Below are positions 23,651 to 34,000 of a DNA stretch of 64,000 bases, piece after piece; positions within the stretch are counted from its first letter, which is position 1; each line of letters begins with the position of its first letter. The position numbers and the translations under genes were made by a program. The DNA is from Armigeres subalbatus (taxonomy: Eukaryota; Arthropoda; Insecta; Diptera; Culicidae), in contig NC_085139.1 in the NCBI RefSeq assembly GCF_024139115.2, forward strand, positions 253,676,067 to 253,740,066, read 5' to 3'. The notes under the pieces were generated by a model that was not told the origin of the DNA, did not search any database, and saw only the letters and a list, made by a program, of their open reading frames with translations.

Positions 23651-23729
23651 ACTGCCGCTAACCGCAAGTCAGACTTATCTGGATCTGGCGTCCATATACA
23701 GATAAGTCTGACTTGCGGTTAGCGGCAGT
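23651..23729. repeat. perfect inverted repeat, 31-bp arms, 17-bp loop
   Basis: Arm 23651-23681 is fully complementary to 23699-23729. The 79-nt transcript of either strand would be one uninterrupted hairpin. It could be a minimal foldback MITE or a hairpin-RNA precursor. Perfect pairing argues for recent origin or selection. Confidence 0.9.
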
Positions 23730-24029
23730 GTAGCTTTCTTCTTTTCTGGTTTCCATTGATTTGCAAAAAATCACCGTAGAGCGCTGGGATTTTTTTTAGA
23801 ATTATTTATTGTCGAACCTTGAGTACGGAATTGATGTTGTGACACACATTGCACTATGGTCCAGGATACAGTTTTACGCGGGAAGATGCATTTTACGCCA
23901 AAACCATATTTTTTAGAAAAGCTGATTCCAATAAATTTGACAAACAAACTTTTCTGTAGCTCTTAAGTTGGCTGATTTAGAGCAATTTTACCTAATCGGA
24001 TTAGGGCGCACCTAAAAAAACAGTATTTT
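23730..24029. other. AT-rich spacer, nothing identified
   Basis: Between the perfect hairpin and the 3' limit of the BEL/Pao remnant. No coding signal. Confidence 0.4.
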
Positions 24030-25068
24030 TAACACCTTCGCTTTGCAACGGCGGACCTCCTTTCCCCCACTTTGTCATCACGTTGGCGATGTTGAGATGC
24101 GTTAGAATCCATCGCCAATCTGCCACCTTCGTCAGTTATTGGATTTCTCCAACCCGGAAAGCAACATATTGCTTGTAGCTATGTTGGTCGGAATTGAGCC
24201 AGCTGCACACGGTGCTGGAATCGGTCCAAAAAACGGTTCGGCTAATATCGTAGGAGTGAGTGCCCAGCACGGTTTAGCTCATCCGGCCTGTTACGCCTTT
24301 ATGAAGGTAAGCGTGAAATTTGCAGTTCTTTGTGATCATTTTTTTTAAATGTATTCTTTTCGACAAAAACACATATTTTGTACCATTAGTAAATCACTTT
24401 GGATTAAACTTAACATTTTAGAAACGCCTTGGAAAAATAAATGCTTGAAAATGCACAGCTCCCATGAGCTCCAGACGGGGAATTGACTGGCGTTTTATCG
24501 GTGCCACTTTTGCCCGCGACATTACCAGACTGCCATGGGCTTCTCCTTGGATTACCGCTCGCAGATATGCGATGCAGCCGTATCCGTGTTCGCTGGCATC
24601 GGTGAAAATATGCACTTCCAGCGAATCAACTTCGGCGTACCTCGCACCGCCGAGATAGCATCGGGGGATCCGGATCTCCTCTACTTGCGGCAACAGTTTT
24701 GTCCACCGCTTCCATAGATTCCAGGAATCTGTGTCGATTTCTTCGTCCCAGTCACATTTGGAGCGCCAGAGATGCTGGATGATTATTTTGCCGTGAATGG
24801 TGAACGGCGACAACAGTCCGAGCGGTTCGAAGAATCCCATCACGCAGCTTGCGATGAGTCGTTTCGTAGGACGTTTATCCTCATACAGGTACGGCATCAT
24901 GCCTTCTCGGCTCTTTGTTGAGAACGAGAATTCGTCCATCCTCGGGTCCCAGATCACTCCCATAACTCTTTCCTTCGATGTCTGTTTATCGCAGCCGAAA
25001 TGCACCGGCGCCGCCGTTTTTTTTTCTCTCCAAGACTTCGTAGAACTTCGTGCGAGTTGGACACCCAA
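24030..25068 (-). pseudogene. BEL/Pao RT C-terminus and RNase H, broken
   Basis: 24418-25068 reads through the RT connection region (KERVMGVIWDPRMDEF, SCVMGFFEPLGLLSPFTI) into the RNase H core (IFTDASEHGYGCIAYLR) and the downstream SRAKVAPIKRQSIPRLELMGA block, all Pao-type hallmarks. The frame is lost at about 24430. After some 120 bp of unrelated AT-rich sequence, the RNase H resumes at about 24304 with SRTVFWTDSSTVCSWL and YKQYVAFRVGEI down to ANVMTKWG. The FTD and FWTDS acidic positions remain, but the domain is split and contains a stop after GEIQ. Confidence 0.8.
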
Positions 25069-25161
25069 TTCCGGATCTCATGCTTTTTTTAGTACTTTAT
25101 TACCATGATTTTTTATCTTAAAAGTAAGTTCAGCTCAAAACCTGCTTTTCGGTGGACTAAT

Positions 25162-26062
25162 CTAACATCTTGTCGCCTCTTCTACGGTGTCGACACTGTC
25201 GAAATAGTCATCTATGTAGTGTTGGTGAATGCTGGCTGCCGACGCTTTGGGGTATTGTGCGGCGAACTCCTCGGCATTCCGATTCTTCACAAATTGGGCC
25301 GAACAGGGAGAGCTTGTCGATCCGAATGTTGCCACGTCCATGACGTAAATGCTTGGTGGATCCTCCGGCGTTTTCCGGAAGATGAACCGCTGCTTCTGCT
25401 TGTCCTCTGCGCGTATCTTCAGCTGGTGGAACATCTCCTTCAAATCTCCACCGAACACAATCCGCCGTTCGCGGAAACCGAGGAGAACCTTAATCAGCGG
25501 TACGAGCATGTCCGGTCCTGTTAGCAGCTGGGAGTTTAGAGAGACTCCTTGCACCGTCGTCGCTGCGGCATCCCAGACGAGACGGATCTTTTCGGGCTTC
25601 TCGGGTTTTGGACGACGTTGATCGGGAGATACCACACTTGGTCAGCGGCAGTGCCTACTAATTCCTCAGCGGTAGCGAGATATGTGTACCCTTTCTGCTA
25701 GTATTCCTCGATCTGTTTACGGACGTTTTCTCGCAGCTTCGGATTCTTGTCGAGCCGCTTCTCCAGCTGCTTCATTCTCCGCAAGGCCATTGGATAGCTG
25801 TCCGGGAACCGTAGGTCGTCTGTCTTCCACAGCAACCCGGTCTCGTAACAATCGCCGATACGTTTAGTAGTGCGTTCCAGTATTTCCCGGGCACGTCTTT
25901 CCTTTTCCGTTTCTTGCGGTATCATCACCACCGACTCCTCCAGCGCGTAGTGGCTTTTGAGAAGCTCATGCAGGTCATCATTGGAGATCTGTTGATGGTA
26001 CCCGAGGTAGTTGCCGGCCGCCACCGTAGTAGACTGTCTAGGTCCGTAAACCGTCCAGCCGA
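25162..26062 (-). pseudogene. BEL/Pao reverse transcriptase, broken
   Basis: Two frames. 26062-25698 carries the RT entry region (NLGWTVYGP, CYETGLLWKTDDLRFPDSYP, then ALRRMKQLEKRLDKNP), and 25635-25162 carries the palm: IRLVWDAAATT, LNSQLLTGPDML, the DLKEMFHQLKI block and the catalytic YIDDY box. A stop follows QIEEY near 25698 and a frameshift joins the halves around 25620-25690. The YxDD catalytic pair is intact, so inactivation came from frame breaks rather than active-site change. Confidence 0.82.
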
Positions 26063-26841
26063 GGTTGGTACGAACAGCCAGGGCCGGATTTAGCCGGAAG
26101 GGGACCCCGGGGCCGACAGCTTGTGGGGTCCCCAAAATGTACAAAAAATATTGGTTTTGGTACATAAGATTTGTGGGGGCCCGGGGCCAAGGCCCCCACC
26201 GCCCCCCCCCCCCTAAAACCGGCCCTGCGAACAGCAATAGGCTCCATTGGTGTCCCTACGTTTTCCTCCAGTGGCGCGAACGAATGAATGGTGTTCGCCC
26301 CGATTAGCAGCTGTGGCTGTCCGTCGTAGGACTCGATCGGCAATCCTCTCATGTGGCCGTTCTGCGCAACAAGTTCCTCATGGTCTAGCTTCTGATGCGG
26401 CAACATCAGCTTTCCTACTGTATGCAGCAACAATTTGTCGCCGGCCGCTGGACTTGTACCCGACGCCCACAAACTCATTCTCCGAGGCTCTTCCACACGC
26501 GAGACATTTCCCGTCCATTTGATGGTGAACCGCTCTCGTACTCCGATTGTGCCAAGGCGATCAGCGAGCTTTTTCTCCACCAACGTGACCGAAGCACCTT
26601 CGTCCAGGAACGCCAACACCGTCGCCGACTTTCCTCCGCAGTGTAACTGGACTGCAACAATTCGGAACATGACTGTGCAGTTTGTCCTTATGTGCGCACT
26701 CAACCCGACCACATTTCCCACCGGATGCATCAGTGGATTGTGGAATGCCCTACATTCGTCAATGTTGCAACGGATGTTAAATTTGCACTGCCCTTTGTGC
26801 TCGTTGAGACAGACGTGGCACAGCTTCTCCCGATTCACCAA
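26038..26841 (-). pseudogene. BEL/Pao gag-knuckle and aspartic protease
   Basis: The frame opens with a CCHC-like knuckle (CHVCLNEHKGQC, with a second C-rich part FNIRCNIDEC), followed by the protease: VQLHCGGKSATVLAFLDEGASVTLVE, where DEGAS is the usual BEL/Pao active site. Downstream LLIGANTIHSF precedes the PR-RT junction. Within this frame the stretch from 26227 to 26079 is not BEL sequence: it is the inserted MITE, which the frame happens to read through. Confidence 0.82.
26079..26227. mobile_element. 149-bp hAT-type MITE with 8-bp target duplication
   Basis: Ends CAGGGCCGGATTTA and TAAAACCGGCCCTG form the TIRs. CGAACAGC is duplicated on both sides (26071-26078 and 26228-26235). An 8-bp duplication and CAGGG ends are hAT signatures. 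The interior has a GC-rich stem (GGGGGCCCGGGGCC / GGCCCCCAC) and a 13-C run. It sits in the PR-RT region of the BEL/Pao copy, so it is younger than that copy. Confidence 0.9.
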
Positions 26842-26950
26842 CTTAAGCCGCTCATCATATCGCAGCTTGCTGAGCTCTGTGCAGTGCCGCAGACGATGAT
26901 CGGTGGCTCGGCATTGTTGGCACGGTTTGAGTATCCTTTCTTCGTTTATG

Positions 26951-27489
26951 TTAGCTCTTCCCGGTTGGGAAAACTCTCCTCGACTGATACGACGGCTGGA
27001 CCTCGACGTCTACGTTGGCTTCGCAGGCGTCCACCACTATGTCCATGAGGAAATCCGTCAGCGTTCGCAGCGTGGTTTCGCCGTGGCCTCTCCGGTAATA
27101 AACCCATTCACGCTTCTCACAATCCGGAAGCTTGGCGACCAGCGACTTAATGAGCAGCAGATTGACGAGGTGTTGCTGTAGACCCGCAGCCTCCAGGTGT
27201 CCGCAAAGTTGTTCCACCGTATTTCCAAAATGAACAAAACTCCGGAAGTTGTCCGGTTTCTGAGGCTCTAAACGATCCACCTTGTCCAACAGTGCCGTTG
27301 TAGCTTCTCGATGACCCTCGGAATCGATGCCGGGAGAAGTAGTTGCCCCGACACTAGCTCGAGTGCATCCCCTTCGAGCGCTTCATGTAACCTCATCAGG
27401 TTTTCGTGGTCCATGTAACCACAGGCATCGTTGGAGGCATTGCACATTGGGCCACGCCGGGAGATCAGGAGAAAAAAAAAATTCACCAT
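26951..27489 (-). pseudogene. BEL/Pao gag (DUF1759-like region), broken
   Basis: 27489-27268 reads NDACGYMDHENLMRLHEALEGDALELV, and after a frameshift near 27280, 27289-26951 reads through EPQKPDNFRSFVHF, LLLIKSLVAKLP and REWVYYRRG. Both match the gag region of BEL/Pao elements (linker between the DUF1759-type domain and the knuckle). The N-terminal part of gag is missing: at about 27478 the sequence passes into an A-run and unrelated DNA. Confidence 0.7.
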
Positions 27490-27689
27490 AATGATAATAT
27501 TTTAGGAGCAAAGTGTCATCAGCAATGTCAAAGCTTATTATTTAAGCTTTATTTTGAAGTTTGTTGCAATAGGGTGGCTCCACTACATTTTGAGATAAAA
27601 TTTCTAACTTCTATATTTTTAATTTTAGCATTGTACGAAGTTCTAGAGAGTTGTTCCTTATTTAAATTTGAGGCACTATGCTGAAGAAA

Positions 27690-29258
27690 CCATTGTCGTA
27701 AGTCGTTTATATCATTTGTTATGATAATTTTGAATAGTTATGTTAGGGTGACCCTAAAAATCAATGTTTTGATTGTAACTTTTTAGTTTTCATTTTTATC
27801 GAATCGACGTCTTTACAAAGTTTTAGAGCATATAAAACTGCACATTTTGGTTACATAACCGAGTGAATTCACTGGTGGATTGTATATCTAGACAAAAATT
27901 AAATGAAAAAATTACACTCGAAAAACCTAATTTTCCATACCTGTTGCGTACGCCCTTTGCGTAACAACGCACCTACTACAACACCGATATGAATAGCATA
28001 CCTTTAATCGCCGTACACGATACGATGACAGATATAGATAATTGCCATGCACTGTTACGGATAGAATAGAGTGAGAAGTCGAAAAGATATACTGAATTGA
28101 ACCATACTGTCGTGTTCTGATTGTTCGCTAAAATTGTTGCTCGGAAAGTATATTTTTTCAGTTAACAGCTCCTAAGTTAATACCACTTGAATTTCAAAAC
28201 CTAGAATAGTTTTTCTACAGAATCTATAGTGAATTATTAAGAATCTATAGTGGTAAGATATTCCTGGCTTATGTCCAAACGTAGAATTCATGTAACTCAC
28301 AAAATTGTAGGTTATCATACCAGAAGATCGTTCATAGTTTCGTTCCTTTCGTTTCGATACTTACGAGTTATAACTAAGGTAAATAGCTGTAAATCAGTGA
28401 GAGAAAGCACTTACTAATTGTTGTACTTAGAACTAGATTTGGCTATACGACCCTAATCGGTGTCAATCGATCGTTACGTAGAAAACCAAGGAAACGTACA
28501 AACGTAAGTAGGTGACCATTACTCTTGGAGAAGAATTATGAATTTAGTTTCTCTTATTTTAAATTTTAATCGTGTCCCGCATATTCGCGCCATAATAAAC
28601 CGATTGAAGATTACGGAATAGCGTTTCATTCGTTGCATAAGCAACAATACCACCCTAGCGATTTTAAAGTAAAATCGATTGAACAAGTGATGTAAACAAC
28701 CTACGATTATGGTCTGTTCAGAAAAGTTGTCACGTTGATATTATTGAACATGTTATTCTACCAATCGATATATTAAGTGAAGATGCGCTGGAAATATAAA
28801 AGGAAGTTATGATTACTATAAACATTTTGTTTTTGACGAATTGGGCATAATTTTCGGTTTTTTAACACTTAGAACTGATGATTTAGATTTCCTCGTACGC
28901 GTAGAGCGATTTTTTTAAATGATGGAAAAACCTCAAATTCCCCAATACCAAAATAGCCCTTCCTCTGTTTAACCCAGAGAAAAATGGATCCCCTTTTCCC
29001 CCATTCAAAAATACAGGCATTTGAAACCAACGGATTTCTTCAAGAAAAACAGTGATATCTTTGCAATCCACCAATTAATTCACTCGGTTATGTAACCAAA
29101 ATGTGCATTTTTTAATGCTCTAATTTTTTGTAGAAGACGTCGATTCGATAAAAATGAAAACTAAAAAGTTACAATCAAAATATTGATTTTTTAGGGTAAC
29201 CCTAACATAATTATTCAAAATTATCATAGCAAATTATAAAAACGACCTACGACAATGG
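27690..29258. mobile_element. 1.57-kb element with ~200-bp inverted arms
   Basis: Left arm about 27690-27890 and right arm about 29055-29258 are inverted copies. Both start CCATTGTCGTA and run through shared GGGT(G/T)ACCCTAAA, TTTTTATCGAATCGACGTCTT and ACATAACCGAGTGAATT blocks (roughly 88-90% by eye). The interior (27891-29054) has no coding capacity and no detected repeats. Its right end sits exactly at the RTE-like RT sequence, so ATGG may be host sequence; no target duplication was resolved. Confidence 0.75.
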
Positions 29259-30470
29259 CCGGAGGAGTGGAAGGAAGGGGTTATATGCCCCATCTACAAG
29301 AAAGGCGACAAACTGGAGTGTGAGAACTTTCGAGCGATCACCATCCTTATTGCCGCCTACAAACTGATATCCCAGATCATCTTCCGTCGTCTGTCACCAT
29401 TAGTGAACGAGTTCGTGGGAAGTTATCAAGCCGGCTTCGTTGACGGCCGCTCGACAACGGACCAGATCTTTACTGTACGGCAAATCCTTCAAAAATGCCG
29501 TGAATACCAGGTCCCCACGCACCATCTGTTCGTTGATTTCAAGGCGACATACGACAGTATAGACCGCGTAGAGCTATGGAAAATTATGGACGAGAACAGC
29601 TTCCCTGGGAAGTTTACCAGACTGATCAAAGCAACGGTGGATGGTGTGCAAAACTGTGTGAAGATTTCGGGCGAACACTCCAGTTCGTTCGAATCGCGCC
29701 GGGGACTAAGACAAGGTGATGAACTTTCGTGCCTGTTGTTCAACATTGCGCTAGAATGTGTCATGCGGAGAGCCGGGTGTAACAGCCGGGGTACGATTTT
29801 CAACAGATCCAGCCAATTTATTTGCTTCGCGGATGACATGGACATTGTCGGCCGAACATTTGCAAAGGTGGCAGAACTGTACACCCGCCTGAAACGTGAA
29901 GCAACAAAAGTTGGACTGGTGGTGAATGTGTCAAAGACAAAGTACATGCTTGTGGGCGGAACCGAGCACGACAGGGCCCGCCTGGGAAGCAGTGTTACGA
30001 TAGACGGGGATACCTTCGAGGTGGTCGAGGAATTCGTCTACCTTGCTAACGGATGATAACAATGTTAGTCGTGAAATACGAAGGCGCATCATCTATGGAA
30101 GTCGGGCCTAATACGGGCTCCAGAAGAAACTGCGGTCAAAAAAGATGCACCACCGCACCAAATGTGTCACTAGACGCTGATAAGATCGGTAGTGCTCTAC
30201 GGACATGAAACTTGGACCATGCTCGAGAAGGACTTGCAAGCGCTCGGATTATTCAAGAGATGGGGGCTTAGGACCAGCTTTGGCGGTGTGTAAGAAGACG
30301 TTATGTTTCGGCGAAGGATGAACGCAGCGGCGTGGAGCGCAGCGAGCGACGTGGGGCGAGCAGATACTGAACGACTTGGCGAGCATGGGGCGCTTTCAAG
30401 GATGGAACCGTGTATTGTAGCGTCAAATTGTTGATTCAGTGTTATCTGTTTAGCCTTCAAGCGCATAGCG
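29253..30470 (+). pseudogene. RTE-like non-LTR retrotransposon reverse transcriptase, 5'-truncated and broken
   Basis: Starts mid-domain at QWPEEWKEGVICPIYKKGDK. The intact frame 29403-30056 carries NEFVGSYQAGFVDGRSTTDQI, the DFKATYDSID catalytic block, RRGLRQGDELSCLLFN and FADDMDIVGR, so the active-site acidic residues are present. After LANG at 30056 it breaks up: NNVSREIRRRIIYGSRA, then a stop, and further frames down to NDLASMGRFQGWNRVL and VDSVLSV near 30440. The family has an N-terminal endonuclease that is wholly absent here. Clade call (RTE-like, JAM1-type) is from motif memory only. The 5' end coincides with the 27690-29258 element. Confidence 0.75.
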
Positions 30471-30479
30471 GAAACATCG

Positions 30480-30870
30480 TCTACTGAGTCGGTAGACTCA
30501 GGAACCTGATTTTTCTGCGTGATTTCGGCGTAAAACCTTTTTGCTCTTTTTCCCTATTGGAGGATTCTTCTGACCTAAGGCTAACATAACGTTGCCTTCA
30601 GCTCTGTAGTTAGGACAGGTAGGATATGCAGTGCTGATTGACGTTGCACTTACCTTCGGTTTTTTTTGGAGGTCGCACCTCTGGTCCTCGGTGATTGGGT
30701 ACCCAAACAGTACCCACAGATGCAATTGGTGGCCTTACAGCGAGCATTGGTGTCGCCCAAAAGGCTAATGCCAAAGCACTGCATCGGAGGCACTTCAATA
30801 AAACCAAAGATATTGTACTGCAGTCTTAAAGTCCGCGAATGGTGAGAATGAGGAAGCAAGTTTTAAAATC
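30480..30870 (-). pseudogene. degenerate gag (zinc-knuckle) fragment of a non-LTR retrotransposon
   Basis: Minus-strand frames read like a Jockey/I-type ORF1 knuckle region: FIEVPPMQCFG, then LLGDTNARCKATNCICGYC, then SPRTRGATSKK, and in another frame NYRAEGNVMLALGQKNPPIGKK. Cys and His positions are partly lost and at least two frameshifts are needed. It lies tail-to-tail with the RTE-like RT and cannot be part of it because of orientation. Confidence 0.45.
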
Positions 30871-33159
30871 ATCGTCACCAACATTTTTCGTTTACACATT
30901 GTAGTATAGAGGTTCCTGTTACTTGTGTACAACTAAATTCGGTCAAATTGTGCTACCAGGGCCAGCTACATACGAAAGTCTTGGCAATACATAATGATCT
31001 TGACTCGGTTGTGCACCAAGTGGGGATGACTTGAACCACAGAACCGTCATCCAGCTTCACAAAATAGCTTACGTTCTGTCTTCGCCTTTGGGAAAAGTCG
31101 AATCCATGTTTCCATCTGAGGAAAGATCATGTCATATCATCATCATGTCGTCATGATCTATATTATGGAGAGACCACGGGGAGGAATATCCGGTCGAACA
31201 CTTGAAGGCGCAGCACCACCAAATCTCCATGCTTATCCCAAGGGCCCATAAACATTGAAAGGGTACTTCCAGTTTGAGTCCCATCGATTTACCTGGATGG
31301 TAAACGGTTACGGAGAGAGGGTCTTTCCCAAGAAGACCAGACCTAGCTAACATGACTATTCTACTTCACCTTGAAAACGGGTCTTTCTTGCGCTCACGAC
31401 TTGAAGTTTGCTGTGCTTCCAGTCTACAGCGAATGTGACCTCGCCTCCAACTAAGAGTGCAACATTGCCATGAGGAGAAGGACATAATAGATTGGAATTG
31501 GTGGCCAAGGCTGCTTACCTTACCATATTTTGCTATCCGAAATAACCACAAAAACAATCTTCTACAAATTCGACCGATAGGTTCGTTCCTATCCAACCCA
31601 AAAGTGTTCATTCATGATGACTGTTGTCCTACTTCAGCAAATCGAATATAGCGGTGGCAATTATTAGCATTATATCCATCGCAACCACTGAACCATTAGA
31701 CTGCGGCATGGATAAATGGATCAAATTTATCTTTCAGCCAAACTCCCAATAGTGCTTCCCCGTTCGGTTGTTGGTCGACGGCAATCGAATTTTCCAAATC
31801 TCGCTCACCTCAGCAGGCAGGTACCCACCTAATCCTGCCAATCGCATTCCAACCAAATTCAGACGAAAATTCACTCGCCAACAGTATCACCGATCGCACC
31901 GGCATTCCACACGGCTACCAATATTTTACCGCTCGAAACAAAACGGCACATGTGGTCCAACCAATCGGATTGGAGCGTTTGATCTCGTCACAACCACCAC
32001 CCCCGTCCTCATTCACTGTTGTGAATCATACAGACTCAAGTACGCCAAATTTACTTGAGTTCTATTATTTCTTCCTTCCTCCCCTGTATGAAAATAACAG
32101 GAAAAATGATTCATCATTCCCATCTTCATGCGTTATCTTTTTTTTTATTTGCGGGTGGAAGGCCGCTCCGGGTGAATTGCGAAATTGTATCTTCATCGTC
32201 CAATCTGAAAATCGTTTCCGATCGGAAAATGTGGCGACGGTCGGTCAGGGGTAAAACATTTCCAAGAATGACTTTTCACCTCGGACAAATCGATTATTGA
32301 GCAGCATAATTCGTATCCCTCCGATCATAAATCATTTTGTGGGTAATAATTTGTCAATTGAGGTGCGATATAAAACCCGTGATAAATTGACCGAACATAA
32401 ATCATACCACCGTTTGGGATCAAGTGGCTTGTGGAGCACGAACAAGCGCAAATAATTAATTATGGATTTTCGGATTTAAATTCTAGAAGTGCCGCAAATA
32501 AAAGCCGCTTCAATTTACCTCTCCCGTCGAGATTGATTTTCATTTTCTTCGGCTCCAGTCCATCGGTATCGCATCGTCCGACTCCATTAGAAAAGCTCAT
32601 AATCGTTATCACGTGATTCCGCTCCATGTGCTCATGAATATTGACGATGCGATTCGGGCGATTGAGCCGGCGTGGAAGTGAAAGCATCCTCGTCCGTTGA
32701 CAGCCTTTGGGCAGTTTGGCTGTGAATGGAAAACACAATCTCTACCGGAATGGGCGATTGAAGTCAATATAATAGGAAGTTGCTTCAGTTTATTGATTCT
32801 GCCACTCGTAGTAAATGTTAGGCTTTCACGCTGCCAAACGACTCAGAAGTTTATCAGAATGGCGTGATTCGGGAAAAATTAAGTGGAGAGTAAATGAAGC
32901 GATTTTAATGGATATTGCGATGATATAAGATATGAACTTGCTACTCAACAGACAATCCTATGGTTATTTGCTAGAGAAGCAGTAATGGATCTTGTGTTCA
33001 GAAGAGTGATATCCAGTGATTTAAATTCCAAATGAACACAAATAGACGAGTGTGCCACCAACGTTGATGATTTTTTTACGCCACCGCTTCCATCAAAAAA
33101 GAATCGGCGCACCGCTATCTAAAAATTTACTTCGCCCTCGAATGTTTTTTTTCCTACGT
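30871..33159. other. non-coding, mostly single-copy-looking DNA
   Basis: No domain-bearing frame or repeat family recognised in 2.3 kb. Left flank of the 24-bp satellite. Promoter or exon content cannot be excluded. Confidence 0.35.
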
Positions 33160-33930
33160 CACTTCCTGGAGGAATTGTCGGAGAAATTTTCGGAAAAACT
33201 TCCGGTGAAACTTCTAAAGGAATTCCTGAAGACACTTCCGGAAGAAGTTTTGGAGGAACTTCAGAAGGGATTCCTGGAGAAAACTTCAGATGAATTCCTG
33301 GAGGAACTTCCGGAATAATTCCTGATGTTACTTCTGAAGGAATTTCTGGAAGAACTTGCGGAGGAATATCTTCAGAAAGTTCAGGAGAAATTTTTGAAGG
33401 AACTACGGGAGGAATTACTGGAGAAATTGGTGGAGGAACTTCCAGAGAAACTTTCGGGAGAATTCCTGGAGGAACTTCCGGAGGAATTCCTGGAGGAACT
33501 TCTGAAGAAACTTCTGGAGGAACTTCCGGAAGAATTCCTGGAGGAACTTCTGGAGGAATTCATGGAGGAACTTCCGGGAGAATTCCTGAAGGAACTTCCG
33601 GGGGAATTCCTGGAGGAACTTTCGGAGAAATTTCTGGAGGAACTTCCGGAGAAAATTCTGGAAGAACTTCCGGAATAAATCCTTTAGGATTTTCCGGAGG
33701 AAATCCTGGAGAAAATTCCTGAGGATTTCCTGGAGTAACTTCCAGACGAATTCCTGGAACTTTCGGTGGAATATTGGTGAAATAGAATAGCCTCCTGGAG
33801 GAACTTCTGGAGAAATTCCGGAGGGACTTCCGGAGGAATTTCTACCGAAGGAACTTCCGGAGAAATTCCCGGAGGAACTTCCGGAGGAATTCCTGGTGGA
33901 AATTCCGGAGGAATTACTAAAGGAACTTCG

Positions 33931-34000
33931 CCAGTTCCTCCAGGAATTCCACCGGAGGTTCCTCCAGGAATTCCTCAGGAAATTCCTCCAGGAATTCCTC
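33931..34000 (-). repeat. inverted segment inside the 24-bp satellite
   Basis: In this 70-bp segment the units read as the reverse complement (AGTTCCTCCAGGAATTCC repeated), while both sides are in plus orientation. It is the only orientation switch I noticed in the 10-kb array, and it lies in the diverged left part. Confidence 0.8.

Larger units (their letters stand above)
24030..27489 (-). mobile_element. BEL/Pao LTR-retrotransposon remnant (gag-PR-RT-RH)
   Basis: Reading leftward, pieces of gag, CCHC knuckle plus aspartic protease, reverse transcriptase and RNase H appear in the order and with the motifs of BEL/Pao elements. Integrase, gag N-terminus and both LTRs are not seen. The copy carries several stops and frameshifts, a 149-bp MITE insertion (26079-26227), and short unexplained inserts near 25085-25160 and 24305-24425. 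It is non-functional and fairly old. Confidence 0.85.

Noticed and set aside
24139..24348. 69-codon plus-strand frame (MDFSNPESNILL...)
   Set aside because: The minus strand here reads the Pao RNase H block FWTDSSTVCSWL, so the plus frame is its antisense shadow.
24418..25108. plus-strand frames opposite the BEL/Pao element
   Set aside because: Shadows of the minus-strand RT/RNase H coding sequence.
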